Assembly: GCF_022180365.1 (NCBI RefSeq)
Contig: NZ_BQKV01000032.1
Location: 1-64,000 of the forward strand
Direction of reading: 5' to 3'
Length of the DNA stretch: 64,000 nt
Origin: Faecalibacterium gallinarum
GTDB taxonomy: Bacteria; Bacillota; Clostridia; Oscillospirales; Ruminococcaceae
Positions 7,950 to 16,759 of this stretch are shown one piece after another. The translations under genes were made by a program, and so were the position numbers. The notes beneath the pieces were generated by a model that saw nothing but the letters and a program-made list of their open reading frames with translations, was not told where the DNA came from and did no database searches. The stretch's first letter is position 1. The number at the start of each line of letters is the position of its first letter.

Positions 7950-9116
7950 ATGAATAAAAAGAAACTTTCCCATACGGGGATGCGGTCGTCCCTCACCAGT
8001 GTGCTGGCGGCGCTGCTCTGCATCCTGATCGGCCTTGTCTGCGGCTACCTGGTCCTGCTGGCCATCAACCCCGCCCACGCCTGGAGCGACGGCTTTGTCC
8101 GCATCCTGAAGGGCGGCTTCTACGATGCCCCCTACGGCATCGGCAAAATGCTGGCCAACGGCGCCCCCCTGGTGATGACCGGTTTGTCGGTGGCTTTTGC
8201 CTTTAAGACCGGCCTGTTCAACATCGGCGCGGCGGGCCAGTACACCCTGGGAGCCTTCGGCGCCCTCTACTGCGCCATCGTGCTCCATCTGCCCTGGTAT
8301 GTGGGCCTGCTGGCCGCTACCATTATGGGCGGCCTGTGGGGCGCCATTCCCGGCATCTTCAAGGCCTATCTGAACATCAACGAGGTTATCACCTCCATCA
8401 TGTTCAACTGGATCGGCCTGTATCTCGTCAACGAGATCATCTACGGCAACGGTATGGGCGTCATGTACGACTCCCGCAACACCCGCACCTGGAACCTGCG
8501 CAGGCTGGAAGGGGCGGAGGGCACCATGATTCCCGATTTCGGCCTGAATAAGGTGTTCCAGACCAACAGCACCACCATCGCCATCTTCCTGGCGGTGATT
8601 GTGGCCGTTTTGATCTGGGTCATCCTGGAAAAGACCACCTTCGGCTACGAGCTCAAGGCCGTTGGCCTGAACAAGAACGCCGCCCGTTACGCCGGCATCA
8701 ACGAGAAGAAGAACATCATCCTCTCCATGATGATCGCCGGCGCTCTGGCCGGGTTCGGCGCGGGCCTGTTCTACCTGTCCGGCGTGTCCGAGTGGAACCC
8801 CCTGAACTCCACCAGCCTGCCCGCCATGGGCTTCAACGGCATCTCGGTGGCCTTGCTGGCCAGTTCCAACCCCATCGCCACCATCTTCTCGGCCATCTTC
8901 ATCTCCCACATCACGGTGGGCGGTTCTTTCCTTTCCACCAAGTATTACCCCACTGAGGTGGCCGACCTGATCAGTGGCATTATCATCTACCTGTGCGCCT
9001 TCTCGATGCTGTTCCGCGGCAAGATCCACGGTCTGCTGTTCGGCGGCAAGCGGGCGGACAAGACCAACGTAAACGCTGAGCCTGCCCCTGCGGCCCAGAA
9101 AAAGGAGGGCAAGTGA
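7950..9116 (+). CDS. nupP: Nucleoside ABC transporter permease 1
   Basis: A 388-residue integral membrane protein of the BPD_transp_2 (branched-chain/ribose-type) permease family, with about eight to ten hydrophobic segments. GLFNIGAAGQYTLGAF is the conserved loop of this family. It has a longer N-terminal periphery than the second permease and a charged cytoplasmic tail. ATG at 7950 follows a GGGGAG site. It should pair with the 305-residue permease encoded 1 bp downstream to form the channel. Confidence 0.92.
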   Translation: MNKKKLSHTGMRSSLTSVLAALLCILIGLVCGYLVLLAINPAHAWSDGFVRILKGGFYDAPYGIGKMLANGAPLVMTGLSVAFAFKTGLFNIGAAGQYTLGAFGALYCAIVLHLPWYVGLLAATIMGGLWGAIPGIFKAYLNINEVITSIMFNWIGLYLVNEIIYGNGMGVMYDSRNTRTWNLRRLEGAEGTMIPDFGLNKVFQTNSTTIAIFLAVIVAVLIWVILEKTTFGYELKAVGLNKNAARYAGINEKKNIILSMMIAGALAGFGAGLFYLSGVSEWNPLNSTSLPAMGFNGISVALLASSNPIATIFSAIFISHITVGGSFLSTKYYPTEVADLISGIIIYLCAFSMLFRGKIHGLLFGGKRADKTNVNAEPAPAAQKKEGK

Positions 9117-9117
9117 T

Positions 9118-10035
9118 ATGCTGTTGCTGATTAAATATACCCTGCTGTATGGCATCGTCCTGATGCTGGTGGCTCTGGGCGGCATGTTCAGCGAGCACTC
9201 CGGCATCATCAACATCGCGCTGGAGGGCATCATGGTTATCGGCGGCGTGGCGGGTGTCCTCACCCTGACGCTGCTGCCCCCCAGTATGTCCCCGGTGCTG
9301 GTGGTGATCCTCTCCATCCTGATGGCGGCTCTGGCCGGCATGGTCTATTCGCTGCTCTTGGCCTTCGCTTCCATCAACCTGAAAGCCGACCAAACCATCG
9401 GCGGCACAGCCCTGAACCTGCTGGCGACAGCCATCGCCGTGGTTGTGGCCAAGTATTTCAGCGAGAGCGGCAGCGCCAAGCTGAACTACTCCAACAAGCC
9501 TTTCCTGTTCACCGTCGGCGGGGTGGAGCTGAGCGTCTTTGTTCCCCTGGGCTTTGTGCTGCTGATCATCAGCTTCATCGTCCTGTACAAGACCCGGTTC
9601 GGCCTGCGGCTGCGGGCCTGCGGCGAGCACCCCCAGGCCGCCGACTCGGTGGGCATCAACGTCTACAAGATGCGGTACGCGGGCGTGCTGCTGTCGGGCG
9701 CCCTGGGCGCCATCGGCGGCATGGCCTATATCGTTCCCCCCGTCCAGACCTGGAACTTTGAGGTCGGCGTGGCGGGCGCAGGCTTCCTGGCCCTGGCGGT
9801 TATGATCTTCGGCCAGTGGAAACCTCTCCACATCTGCGGCGCGGCCATGTTCTTCGCCGTGTTCAAGAGCCTGGCCAACATCGCGGACTCCACCTTCCTG
9901 GCACAGCTGGGCTGGTCCAGCAATATCTACAACATGATGCCCTTCGTGGCTTCGATGGTCATTCTGGCGTTTACTTCCAAGAACAGCATGGCCCCCAAGG
10001 CCGAGGGTATCCCCTACGATAAGGGCTCCCGTTAA
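9118..10035 (+). CDS. nupQ: Nucleoside ABC transporter permease 2
   Basis: A 305-residue polytopic permease of the same family, the shorter partner of the heterodimer. The family loop is present as HSGIINIALEGIMVIGG. ATG follows the upstream stop by a single base with AAGGAGGGC inside the end of the upstream gene, suggesting translational coupling. A strong terminator ends the operon. Confidence 0.92.
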   Translation: MLLLIKYTLLYGIVLMLVALGGMFSEHSGIINIALEGIMVIGGVAGVLTLTLLPPSMSPVLVVILSILMAALAGMVYSLLLAFASINLKADQTIGGTALNLLATAIAVVVAKYFSESGSAKLNYSNKPFLFTVGGVELSVFVPLGFVLLIISFIVLYKTRFGLRLRACGEHPQAADSVGINVYKMRYAGVLLSGALGAIGGMAYIVPPVQTWNFEVGVAGAGFLALAVMIFGQWKPLHICGAAMFFAVFKSLANIADSTFLAQLGWSSNIYNMMPFVASMVILAFTSKNSMAPKAEGIPYDKGSR

Positions 10036-10064
10036 GGGAACAAATACCCCCAAAAACACCAAGT

Positions 10065-10102
10065 GGCGGCACAGCGGCAGAAGGACGGCTGTGCCGCCTT
10101 TT
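10065..10102 (+). terminator. Terminator of the nucleoside transporter operon
   Basis: GGCGGCACAGC (10065-10075) pairs with GCTGTGCCGCC (10088-10098), followed by TTTT. Confidence 0.8.
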
Positions 10103-10138
10103 GTCTGTGAAAATATGGCACAATCTTCCAACTTCACC

Positions 10139-10167
10139 TTGCATTTTGGTAAAAGTATGACTATACT
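10139..10167 (+). promoter_or_regulatory. deoA promoter
   Basis: TTGCAT (10139-10144), a 17-bp spacer and TATACT (10162-10167). Confidence 0.75.
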
Positions 10168-10240
10168 GGAACCAGAAAAACGACCGTTTGACCTGCTGCG
10201 GGGCTCTGGCCCGGCGGCGCAAAGGACAGGAGATGAGACC

Positions 10241-11560
10241 ATGCGGATCTATGATTTGATCGCAAAGAAACGGGACGGCGGAACCCACGACCGGGCCGAG
10301 CTGGAAATGATCGTCAACGGCTATGTCCGGGGCGAGGTGGCCGACTACCAGATGGCCGCCTGGATGATGGCGGTCTATCTGCGGGGCATGACCCCCCAGG
10401 AGACCGCCGACCTGACCGACATCATGGCGCGCAGCGGCGAGATGGTGGATCTTTCCCCCATTCCGGGGATCAAGGTGGACAAACACTCCACCGGCGGCGT
10501 GGGGGATAAAACCACCCTGGTAATTGCGCCCCTAGTGGCGGCCTGCGGGGTCAAGATCGCCAAGATGAGCGGCCGGGGCCTGGGCCACACCGGCGGCACC
10601 ATCGACAAGATGGAGAGCGTGCCCGGCACCCGCACCGCCCTGTCTCAGGAAGAGTTCTTCGCCCAGGTGAACCGGATCGGTCTGTCGGTCATCGGCCAGA
10701 GCGAGGGAATCGCCATCGCGGACAAAAAGATGTACGCCCTGCGGGACGTGACCGCCACCGTCAGCTGCATCCCCCTGATCGCCTCCAGCATTATGTCCAA
10801 AAAGCTGGCCTCCGGCTCGGACGCCATCCTGCTGGACGTCACCACCGGCACCGGCGCCTTTATGAAGACGGTGGAGGACAGCATCCGGCTGGCCCAGCAG
10901 ATGGTGGAGATCGGCACCCGGAACGGCCGCCGGGTGGCCGCCCTCATCACCGATATGGATACCCCTCTGGGCCACAACATCGGCAACAGCCTGGAAGTGA
11001 TGGAGAGCATGGAGGTGCTCAAGGGCCGGGGGACCGCCGACCTGACCGAGGTTTGTTTGCAGCTGGCCGCCAACATGCTGGTTCTGGCGGACAAGGGTAC
11101 CCGGGAAGAGTGCCGGGCCATGGCCCAGGCGGCCATTGCGGACGGCAGCGGCTTTGCGAAATGCAAGGAGATGTTCGCAGCCCAGGGCGGTGATACCCGG
11201 GTTTTGGAGGATTACAGCCTCTTTGCCCAGCCCGCGGCCCGGTATGAGCTGCTGGCCGAACAGGACGGCTACATTGTGGCCAACGACGCCGAGAAGATCG
11301 GCAGCGCCAGCGTGCTGCTGGGTGCGGGCCGGCTCAAGAAGGGCGATCCCATCGACTATGCCGCCGGCATCATCCTGCACAAAAAGCGGGGCGATTATGT
11401 CCACAAGGGCGAGAGCCTGGCCACCTTCCTGGGCGACCCGGCAAAATTTGCAGCGGCGGAAGAGGAATACCGCAGCGGTCTCGCCTACGGCGAGAACCCG
11501 CCCGCCGAGGCACCGCTGGTCTACGCCCTGGTCACCAAGGACGGGGTAGAGCGGTTCTGA
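10241..11560 (+). CDS. deoA: Pyrimidine-nucleoside (thymidine) phosphorylase
   Basis: A 439-residue enzyme that splits thymidine and uridine to the base and (deoxy)ribose-1-phosphate. The phosphorylase signature is complete: KHSTGGVGDKTTL followed by SGRGLGHTGGTIDKMES. Further family segments are SKKLASGSDAILLDV and MDTPLGHNIGNSLEV. Length matches bacterial PyNP (430-440). The open frame runs back to 10091, but ATG 10241 with AGGAGA upstream gives the family N-terminus MRIYDLI. With deoD and cdd it completes cleavage of all common nucleosides. It has its own promoter and terminator. Specificity for uridine versus thymidine cannot be decided here. Confidence 0.94.
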   Translation: MRIYDLIAKKRDGGTHDRAELEMIVNGYVRGEVADYQMAAWMMAVYLRGMTPQETADLTDIMARSGEMVDLSPIPGIKVDKHSTGGVGDKTTLVIAPLVAACGVKIAKMSGRGLGHTGGTIDKMESVPGTRTALSQEEFFAQVNRIGLSVIGQSEGIAIADKKMYALRDVTATVSCIPLIASSIMSKKLASGSDAILLDVTTGTGAFMKTVEDSIRLAQQMVEIGTRNGRRVAALITDMDTPLGHNIGNSLEVMESMEVLKGRGTADLTEVCLQLAANMLVLADKGTREECRAMAQAAIADGSGFAKCKEMFAAQGGDTRVLEDYSLFAQPAARYELLAEQDGYIVANDAEKIGSASVLLGAGRLKKGDPIDYAAGIILHKKRGDYVHKGESLATFLGDPAKFAAAEEEYRSGLAYGENPPAEAPLVYALVTKDGVERF

Positions 11561-11573
11561 TTCTTCTCCCCCT

Positions 11574-11614
11574 ATGCCCCCCGCGGACGGAGACAAGCCG
11601 CCGGGGGCATTTTT
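11574..11614 (+). terminator. deoA terminator
   Basis: ATGCCCCCCGCGG pairs with CCGCCGGGGGCAT, followed by TTTT. Confidence 0.8.
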
Positions 11615-11625
11615 GCGGAAAGATG

Positions 11626-11654
11626 TGGAATTTTCGGGTCGTATATGTTACAAT
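11626..11654 (+). promoter_or_regulatory. Probable trkA promoter (extended -10)
   Basis: Extended -10 element TG-T-TACAAT (TACAAT at 11649-11654) with a weak -35 TGGAAT at 17-bp spacing. The predicted start, about 11661, is just before a strong hairpin. Confidence 0.45.
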
Positions 11655-11665
11655 CAAACCAGTTT

Positions 11666-11699
11666 GAGCTGGGCGGCGGGAGCGCCGCCCGCTCTTTTT
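11666..11699 (+). terminator. Strong terminator-like hairpin in the trkA leader
   Basis: GAGC-GGGCGGCG, a GGAG loop, then CGCCGCCC-GCTC and five T. It lies between the putative trkA promoter and the trkA start. It is either a second deoA terminator or a leader attenuator. Confidence 0.65.
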
Positions 11700-11731
11700 C
11701 ATAAGAACGGAAAGAGGAAGGAATCCAGGGA

Positions 11732-13090
11732 ATGCAAATTATTCTTGTGGGCGGCGGAAAGGTCGGCGTGGCGCTGGCGCGCCAGCTTTGTGAGGAGGGC
11801 CACAATGTCACGGTGATCGACATAAACAAAGCCCGGGTGGAGCACATCGTCGAGCGGTACGATGTAATGGGCGTTGTGGGCAACGGTACCTCCATCAGCA
11901 CCCTGTCGGAGGCGGGCATCGAGAACACCGATGTGTTCATCGCCATCACCGGTTCGGACGAGCTGAACCTGCTCTGCTGCATGTTCGCCAAAAAGGCGGG
12001 CAGCCGCCACACCATCGCCCGGGTGCGCAACCCGTCGTACAGCCATGAGCTGGACTTTATCCGGCACCAGATCGGCATCTCGGCCATCATCAACCCCGAA
12101 ATGGCAGCCGCCAAGGAGATTTCCCGGCTGCTGCGGTTCCCCGGGGCCAGCAAGATCGACACCTTCGCCGAGGGGCGGGTCCAGCTGATCAAAGTTCCCC
12201 TGACCGGGGCCCAGAATCTGGACGGGGTGGCCATCCGGGAGATCCCCGCCAAACTCAAGAGCGATATTCTGGTCTGTGCGGTGGAACGGGGAGCCGAAGT
12301 GATCATCCCGGACGGCAATTTTGTCCTCCGCAGCGGGGATGTGGTTACCTTTTTGGCGACCCCCGAGAAGGCACATCAGTTTTTCGTCACCATCGGGCTG
12401 CCGGTCCGCCCGGTGCGCAACGCCATGATTGTGGGCGGCGGCGCCATCTGCTATTACCTCAGCCAGGAGCTGCTGGAAAACCGGGTCCGGGTGCGGATCG
12501 TAGAGCGGAACCCTGAGCGCTGCGCCGAGCTGGCTCAGGAGCTGCCGGGGGCCCAGATCCTCTGCGAGGACGGCTCCAACCGGGAGTTCCTTCTCTCGGA
12601 GGGGCTGGGCTCCGCCGAGGCCTTTGTGGCCCTGACCAACATCGACGAGGAAAATGTCCTTCTGGCCCTCTTTGCCAAAAAGCACTCCCAGGGCAAACTG
12701 GTGACCAAGATCAACCGGCTGGAGTTCGACGATATCCTGGGCGGGCTGGATCTGGGCAGCACCATCTACCCCAAGTATATGACCTGCGACTACATCGTCC
12801 AGTATGTCCGGGCCCTCCAGAACGAGGCGGGCAGCAACATTAAGACCCTCTACCGGATTCTGGATGACCGGGTGGAGGCTTTGGAGTTCACGGTCCATGA
12901 GAACAGCCCCGCCACCGGAGTACCCCTGAGCCGGATGCGGCTCAAGCCGAATCTTTTGCTCTGCTGCATCACCCGGGGGGACCGGATCATCATTCCCCGG
13001 GGCGGCGACCAGATCCAGGTGGGGGACAACGTCATCGTGGTCACCCTGGAACACGGCCTGCACGATTTGCGGGATATCCTGGCAGATTAA
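11732..13090 (+). CDS. trkA: Trk potassium uptake regulatory subunit TrkA
   Basis: A 452-residue cytoplasmic subunit that binds NAD(H) and ATP and gates the TrkH potassium channel. It contains two tandem RCK units, each a Rossmann domain plus an RCK_C domain. The glycine-rich NAD motif is seen at the N-terminus (VGGGKVGVALARQL) and again near residue 232 (MIVGGGAICYYL). Length equals that of the classic double-unit TrkA (about 450-460). AGAGGAAGGA precedes the ATG. trkH follows after 12 bp, so the two are certainly an operon. A terminator-like hairpin lies in the leader. Confidence 0.95.
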   Translation: MQIILVGGGKVGVALARQLCEEGHNVTVIDINKARVEHIVERYDVMGVVGNGTSISTLSEAGIENTDVFIAITGSDELNLLCCMFAKKAGSRHTIARVRNPSYSHELDFIRHQIGISAIINPEMAAAKEISRLLRFPGASKIDTFAEGRVQLIKVPLTGAQNLDGVAIREIPAKLKSDILVCAVERGAEVIIPDGNFVLRSGDVVTFLATPEKAHQFFVTIGLPVRPVRNAMIVGGGAICYYLSQELLENRVRVRIVERNPERCAELAQELPGAQILCEDGSNREFLLSEGLGSAEAFVALTNIDEENVLLALFAKKHSQGKLVTKINRLEFDDILGGLDLGSTIYPKYMTCDYIVQYVRALQNEAGSNIKTLYRILDDRVEALEFTVHENSPATGVPLSRMRLKPNLLLCCITRGDRIIIPRGGDQIQVGDNVIVVTLEHGLHDLRDILAD

Positions 13091-13102
13091 GGGGGCGGCG
13101 GC

Positions 13103-14545
13103 ATGAACTATGCGATTGTATTCCGCCTTCTGGGGGATATCCTCCTCTGTGAGGCGGCTCTGCTGCTTTTGCCGGCGCTGACCAGCGTGATCTACGGCGA
13201 GTGGTTTATCCTGGCGGTGTTCTTGTTCACCGCCTGCCTGTGCGCCCTGTTTGGACTGCTGCTGCGGCAGATCAAGGCCAAAAGCGATATCTTTTATATG
13301 CGGGAGGGTTTTGTCACCACGGCCCTGAGCTGGATCGTCATCAGCGTGATGGGGGCGGTGCCCTTTGTGATTTCGGGGGCCATCCCGGACCCCATTGAGG
13401 CGCTGTTCGAGACGGTGTCGGGGTTCACCACCACCGGCGCCAGCATCCTGGCCGAAGTGGAGGATCTGCCCAAAGGCATCCTGTTCTGGCGCAGTTTTAC
13501 CCACTGGATTGGGGGCATGGGCGTCCTGGTCTTTCTGCTCACCCTGCTGCCCCTGACCGGCGGCTCCCACATCAACCTGATGAAAGCCGAAAGCCCCGGC
13601 CCCCAGGTGGAAAAACTGGTGCCCAAGGTCCAGTCCACCGCCAAGATCCTCTACGGCATCTACTTCACCCTGACAGCGGTGCAGGTGATCCTGCTGCTGG
13701 CGGGCGGGATGCCCTTTTTCGATGCCCTGCTGACCTCCTTCGGCACGGCGGGCACCGGCGGCTTCGGGATCAAAAACGACAGCATGGCCGGTTACTCCAC
13801 CTATGTGCAGGTGATTGTCACCCTCTTTATGATCCTCTTCGGGATCAACTTCAATGCCTATTTCCTCATCCTCCTGGGCAAATTCCGCCGTGCCGCCGCC
13901 ATTGAGGAGGTGCGCTGCTATCTGGCCATCATCCTGGCGGCCATCGCGGTAATCACCTGGAACGCCCGGGACTTCTTCGACAGCCTGGGCCGTGCGGTGC
14001 AGCAGGCGGCGTTCCAGGTGGCATCCATCATCACCACCACCGGCTTTTCCACCTGCGATTTCAACCTCTGGCCCGCCACATCCCGCAGCGTGCTAGTGCT
14101 GCTGATGTTTGTGGGCGCCTGCGCGGGGAGCACGGGCGGCGGCATCAAAGTCAGCCGGCTTTTGATCCTCTGCAAGACCATTGTCAAGGAGATCCGCCAG
14201 GCCCTCCACCCCCAGGTGGTGGCCCCGGTTCGGATGGACGGCAAGCTGATCCCCCACGAAACCGTCCGGGCCACCAATGTGTTCCTGGTCACCTACATGA
14301 TTATCTTTACCTTCTCGGTGCTGCTGGTGAGCCTGGACGGCAATGAGCTGGCCACCAACTTTACCGCGGTGGCCGCCACCCTGAACAACATCGGCCCCGG
14401 CCTGGAAATGGTGGGCCCCATGGAGAACTTCTCCCTCTTTTCCAGCCCGGCCAAACTGGTGCTGATCTTCGACATGCTGGCGGGGCGGCTGGAGCTGTTC
14501 CCGATTCTGGTCCTCTTTGCACCGGACACCTGGCGCCGCTTTTAA
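13103..14545 (+). CDS. trkH: Trk/Ktr potassium channel subunit TrkH
   Basis: A 480-residue membrane protein with four repeated pore units. Selectivity-filter segments are recognisable: FTTTGASI, GTAGTGGFG, ITTTGFSTCD and a fourth near TLNNIGPGLE. Together with TrkA it forms the main potassium uptake system. Length fits TrkH (about 480). The ribosome site overlaps a GGGGGCGG run. It ends at a terminator shared with the convergent comM. Confidence 0.95.
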   Translation: MNYAIVFRLLGDILLCEAALLLLPALTSVIYGEWFILAVFLFTACLCALFGLLLRQIKAKSDIFYMREGFVTTALSWIVISVMGAVPFVISGAIPDPIEALFETVSGFTTTGASILAEVEDLPKGILFWRSFTHWIGGMGVLVFLLTLLPLTGGSHINLMKAESPGPQVEKLVPKVQSTAKILYGIYFTLTAVQVILLLAGGMPFFDALLTSFGTAGTGGFGIKNDSMAGYSTYVQVIVTLFMILFGINFNAYFLILLGKFRRAAAIEEVRCYLAIILAAIAVITWNARDFFDSLGRAVQQAAFQVASIITTTGFSTCDFNLWPATSRSVLVLLMFVGACAGSTGGGIKVSRLLILCKTIVKEIRQALHPQVVAPVRMDGKLIPHETVRATNVFLVTYMIIFTFSVLLVSLDGNELATNFTAVAATLNNIGPGLEMVGPMENFSLFSSPAKLVLIFDMLAGRLELFPILVLFAPDTWRRF

Positions 14546-14564
14546 CCCCGTTTTAAACCAAAAG

Positions 14565-14598
14565 AAAGCCCTCTGTGGAAAACCACAGGGGGCTTTTT
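14565..14598. terminator. Bidirectional terminator between trkH and comM
   Basis: AAAGCCCTCTGTGG pairs with CCACAGGGGGCTTT across an AAAA loop. There are T runs on both strands. Confidence 0.85.
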
Positions 14599-14614
14599 GG
14601 TTGTGTTGGGGCGC

Positions 14615-16159
14615 TCAGCGGGAGGCATACTCTTCCTGGGCGCGGTATTGCAGGGCTTCCAGCAGGGCTTCTTCCTCAATGAGGGTCTGCCCGGCCAGGT
14701 CGGCGATGGTACGGGCCACCCGGAGCAGCCGGTCATGGGCCCGGGCCGAGAGGCCCAAAGCGTCGTAGGAGGCCCGGAGCAGCTGTTGGGCGGCGGGGGT
14801 CATCCGGCAGATCCGCCGCACCTGCCCTGCCGAGAGCTGGGCGTTGCAGAGTACCCCCTCGTACCCGGGGGCGGCGTACCGTTTGGCCTGGATCTGGCGG
14901 GCGGCCAGCACCTGACGGCGGAGGGAGGCGCTAGACTCCCCCTGACCGGCGCTGTGGAGCTCGTCGAAGGCGATGGGGTCCATCTCGACGCAGAGGTCGA
15001 TCCGGTCCAGCAAAGGCCCCGAAACCCGGCTGCGGTACTGCCGCACCGCGCTGGGGGAGCAGGTACAGGGCCGGGTGGGGTGGCCGTAGTAACCGCATTT
15101 GCAGGGGTTCATGGCCGCCACCAACTGGAACCGGCTGGGGTAGGTGGCGCTGCCTGCGGCCCGGCTGATGGTGATTTCCCCATCTTCCATGGGCTGGCGG
15201 AGCACTTCCAGACTCTCCCGGGGGAACTCGGGCAGTTCGTCCAAAAACAGGACCCCCGCATTGGCCAGACTGCACTCCCCGGGGCGGAACTGGCTGCCGC
15301 CGCCGGAGAGGGCCACCGGGCTGGCCGAGTGATGGGGACTGCGGAAGGGCCGGGCAGTGATCAGGCCGCCGCCCCCGGGCAGCTGCCCCGCCACCGAGTA
15401 GATTTTGGTGGTCTCCACCGATTCGGCCCGGCTGAGGGGCGGCAGGATGCCGGGCAGCCGTTTGGCCAGCATGGATTTGCCGGTGCCGGGGGCGCCGATC
15501 AGAAGGATGTTGTGTCCCCCCGCCGCGGCGATGACCATAGCCCGCCGGGCCACCGACTGGCCCAGCACGTCGGCGAAGTCGGGCAGATTGTCCCAGCTGC
15601 TGGCCGGGTCGAAGGGGATGGGCTCCGCCGGGGCCAGGGGCTGGACCCCTTGCAGGGCGTCCACCACCTGACGCACATTCTGGGCGGGGTAGACCTTCAT
15701 GCCGGTGTCGCCGCAGGCCTCGGCGGCTTCGGCGGCGTTTTCGGCGGGCAGGTAGAGGGCTTTGACCCCGCTTTCGGCGGCGGTGAGGGCCATGGGCAGA
15801 ACGCCGGTTACCGGCCGGAGGGTGCCGTCCAGGGCCAGCTCCCCGAGAAAGGCCGTGCCCGGGGCGGGCGGGTTAATCTGGCCCGAGGCCGCCAGCACCG
15901 CCAGCAGCAGGGGCAGGTCATAGACCGGGCCGGTTTTCCGGACGCTGGCGGGGGCTAAGTTGATGGTGATCCGCCGGTCCGGCCAGCGAAACCCCAGGTT
16001 CTTGGCGGCGGTGCGCACCCGGTCGCCGCTTTCCCGGACCGCCGAGTCCGGCAGCCCCACAATGGAAAAGGCGGGCAGGCCCCCCGAGACATCGGCCTCG
16101 ACTTCCACCGCAAAACCCGCCAGGCCATTTAACCCAAAGCTCTTTAAAACAGAATACAT
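14615..16159 (-). CDS. comM: ComM/YifB-family Mg-chelatase-like AAA+ ATPase
   Basis: A 514-residue protein of the YifB/ComM family. In transformable bacteria ComM is a hexameric helicase that promotes branch migration during recombination of imported DNA. The N-terminal Lon-protease-like domain (SVGLPDSAVRESGDRVR region) is followed by the AAA+ core with Walker A GAPGTGKSMLAKRLPGILPP and Walker B VLFLDELPEF. A cysteine cluster (CNPCKCGYYGHPTRPCTC-like) is typical of the family. A perfect consensus promoter drives it. No com pilus genes are in the window, so a competence role is inference. Confidence 0.93.
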   Translation of the reverse strand: MYSVLKSFGLNGLAGFAVEVEADVSGGLPAFSIVGLPDSAVRESGDRVRTAAKNLGFRWPDRRITINLAPASVRKTGPVYDLPLLLAVLAASGQINPPAPGTAFLGELALDGTLRPVTGVLPMALTAAESGVKALYLPAENAAEAAEACGDTGMKVYPAQNVRQVVDALQGVQPLAPAEPIPFDPASSWDNLPDFADVLGQSVARRAMVIAAAGGHNILLIGAPGTGKSMLAKRLPGILPPLSRAESVETTKIYSVAGQLPGGGGLITARPFRSPHHSASPVALSGGGSQFRPGECSLANAGVLFLDELPEFPRESLEVLRQPMEDGEITISRAAGSATYPSRFQLVAAMNPCKCGYYGHPTRPCTCSPSAVRQYRSRVSGPLLDRIDLCVEMDPIAFDELHSAGQGESSASLRRQVLAARQIQAKRYAAPGYEGVLCNAQLSAGQVRRICRMTPAAQQLLRASYDALGLSARAHDRLLRVARTIADLAGQTLIEEEALLEALQYRAQEEYASR

Positions 16160-16261
16160 AGCCCGCCCCTTTATCTCCGCCGGTGAGGACCTTTTTCTAT
16201 GAGAAAATGGAAAAAATTGGAATTTTGTGCCATCGTTCGACGGATTTTTTTCTTAAAATCC

Positions 16262-16290
16262 ATTATATTAAGGGCACAGGCAGATGTCAA
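16262..16290 (-). promoter_or_regulatory. comM promoter, perfect consensus
   Basis: On the minus strand: TTGACA (complement 285-290 of this kb), exactly 17 bp, then TATAAT (complement 16262-16267). It overlaps the leader of the divergent small gene at 16316. Confidence 0.85.
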
Positions 16291-16315
16291 TGCCGGAAAA
16301 GGAGTGTAGGAAATC

Positions 16316-16600
16316 ATGGAAAATCAGGAAATCTTTCGCTTCGAGCGCGGCTACTCGGAGCTGGAAGGGCTGCAGCAGGCCCATCGGATGATCTACTGTG
16401 CCCGCCGCACGCCGGAGGGGATTGTGCTGGAGCTGGCGGTACAGCAGGCCGGGAAAACCGAGCGCTGCGCTCTGCTGTGCCGGAATCTCGAGGAAAAACG
16501 GGCCGGGGATCTGCTGCTCTATTTCTGCGAGAATGGGGTGGACCCGTTCCAGTGCCTGGACGTGCTGGAAGAGCTGGGCCAGTCCTACGAAGAACTGTGA
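16316..16600 (+). CDS. Small DUF6514-like protein
   Basis: A 94-residue soluble protein, net acidic, with no signal or membrane segment. The layout, a beta-rich N-terminal half (YCARRTPEGIVLELAVQQ) followed by an ALLCRNLEEKRAGDLLLYFCENGVDPFQ-like helical half, resembles the small clostridial DUF6514 family of unknown function; this is recognition by eye. It is divergent from comM and 160 bp before the phosphohexomutase. No clear promoter was found in the AT-rich stretch at 16195-16270. Confidence 0.7.
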   Translation: MENQEIFRFERGYSELEGLQQAHRMIYCARRTPEGIVLELAVQQAGKTERCALLCRNLEEKRAGDLLLYFCENGVDPFQCLDVLEELGQSYEEL

Positions 16601-16668
16601 AGAGCGCGAACCTATATTTTGTGTCTTTTGCTGGTTTTAGGGCCAAAAACTTGGTACACAATACAGAA

Positions 16669-16697
16669 TTGACAGGGCAGACGGGAGAGTTTATATT
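16669..16697 (+). promoter_or_regulatory. Phosphohexomutase promoter
   Basis: TTGACA (16669-16674), a 17-bp spacer and TATATT (16692-16697). Confidence 0.8.
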
Positions 16698-16759
16698 ATA
16701 AATAGTTATGGGAATTTCTATAAAAACCCTGAAATTTTACAAAAGGTAAGGTGTGCAAC

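Noticed and set aside
6381-9341. A 986-codon minus-strand open frame
   Set aside because: It is antisense to the ABC transporter genes, low in complexity (His/Gln/Gly/Asp rich), and has no family motif or sensible ribosome site.
14597-15958. A 453-codon plus-strand open frame over comM
   Set aside because: ComM on the other strand has all AAA+ motifs, and this frame is Gly/Gln/His-rich antisense.
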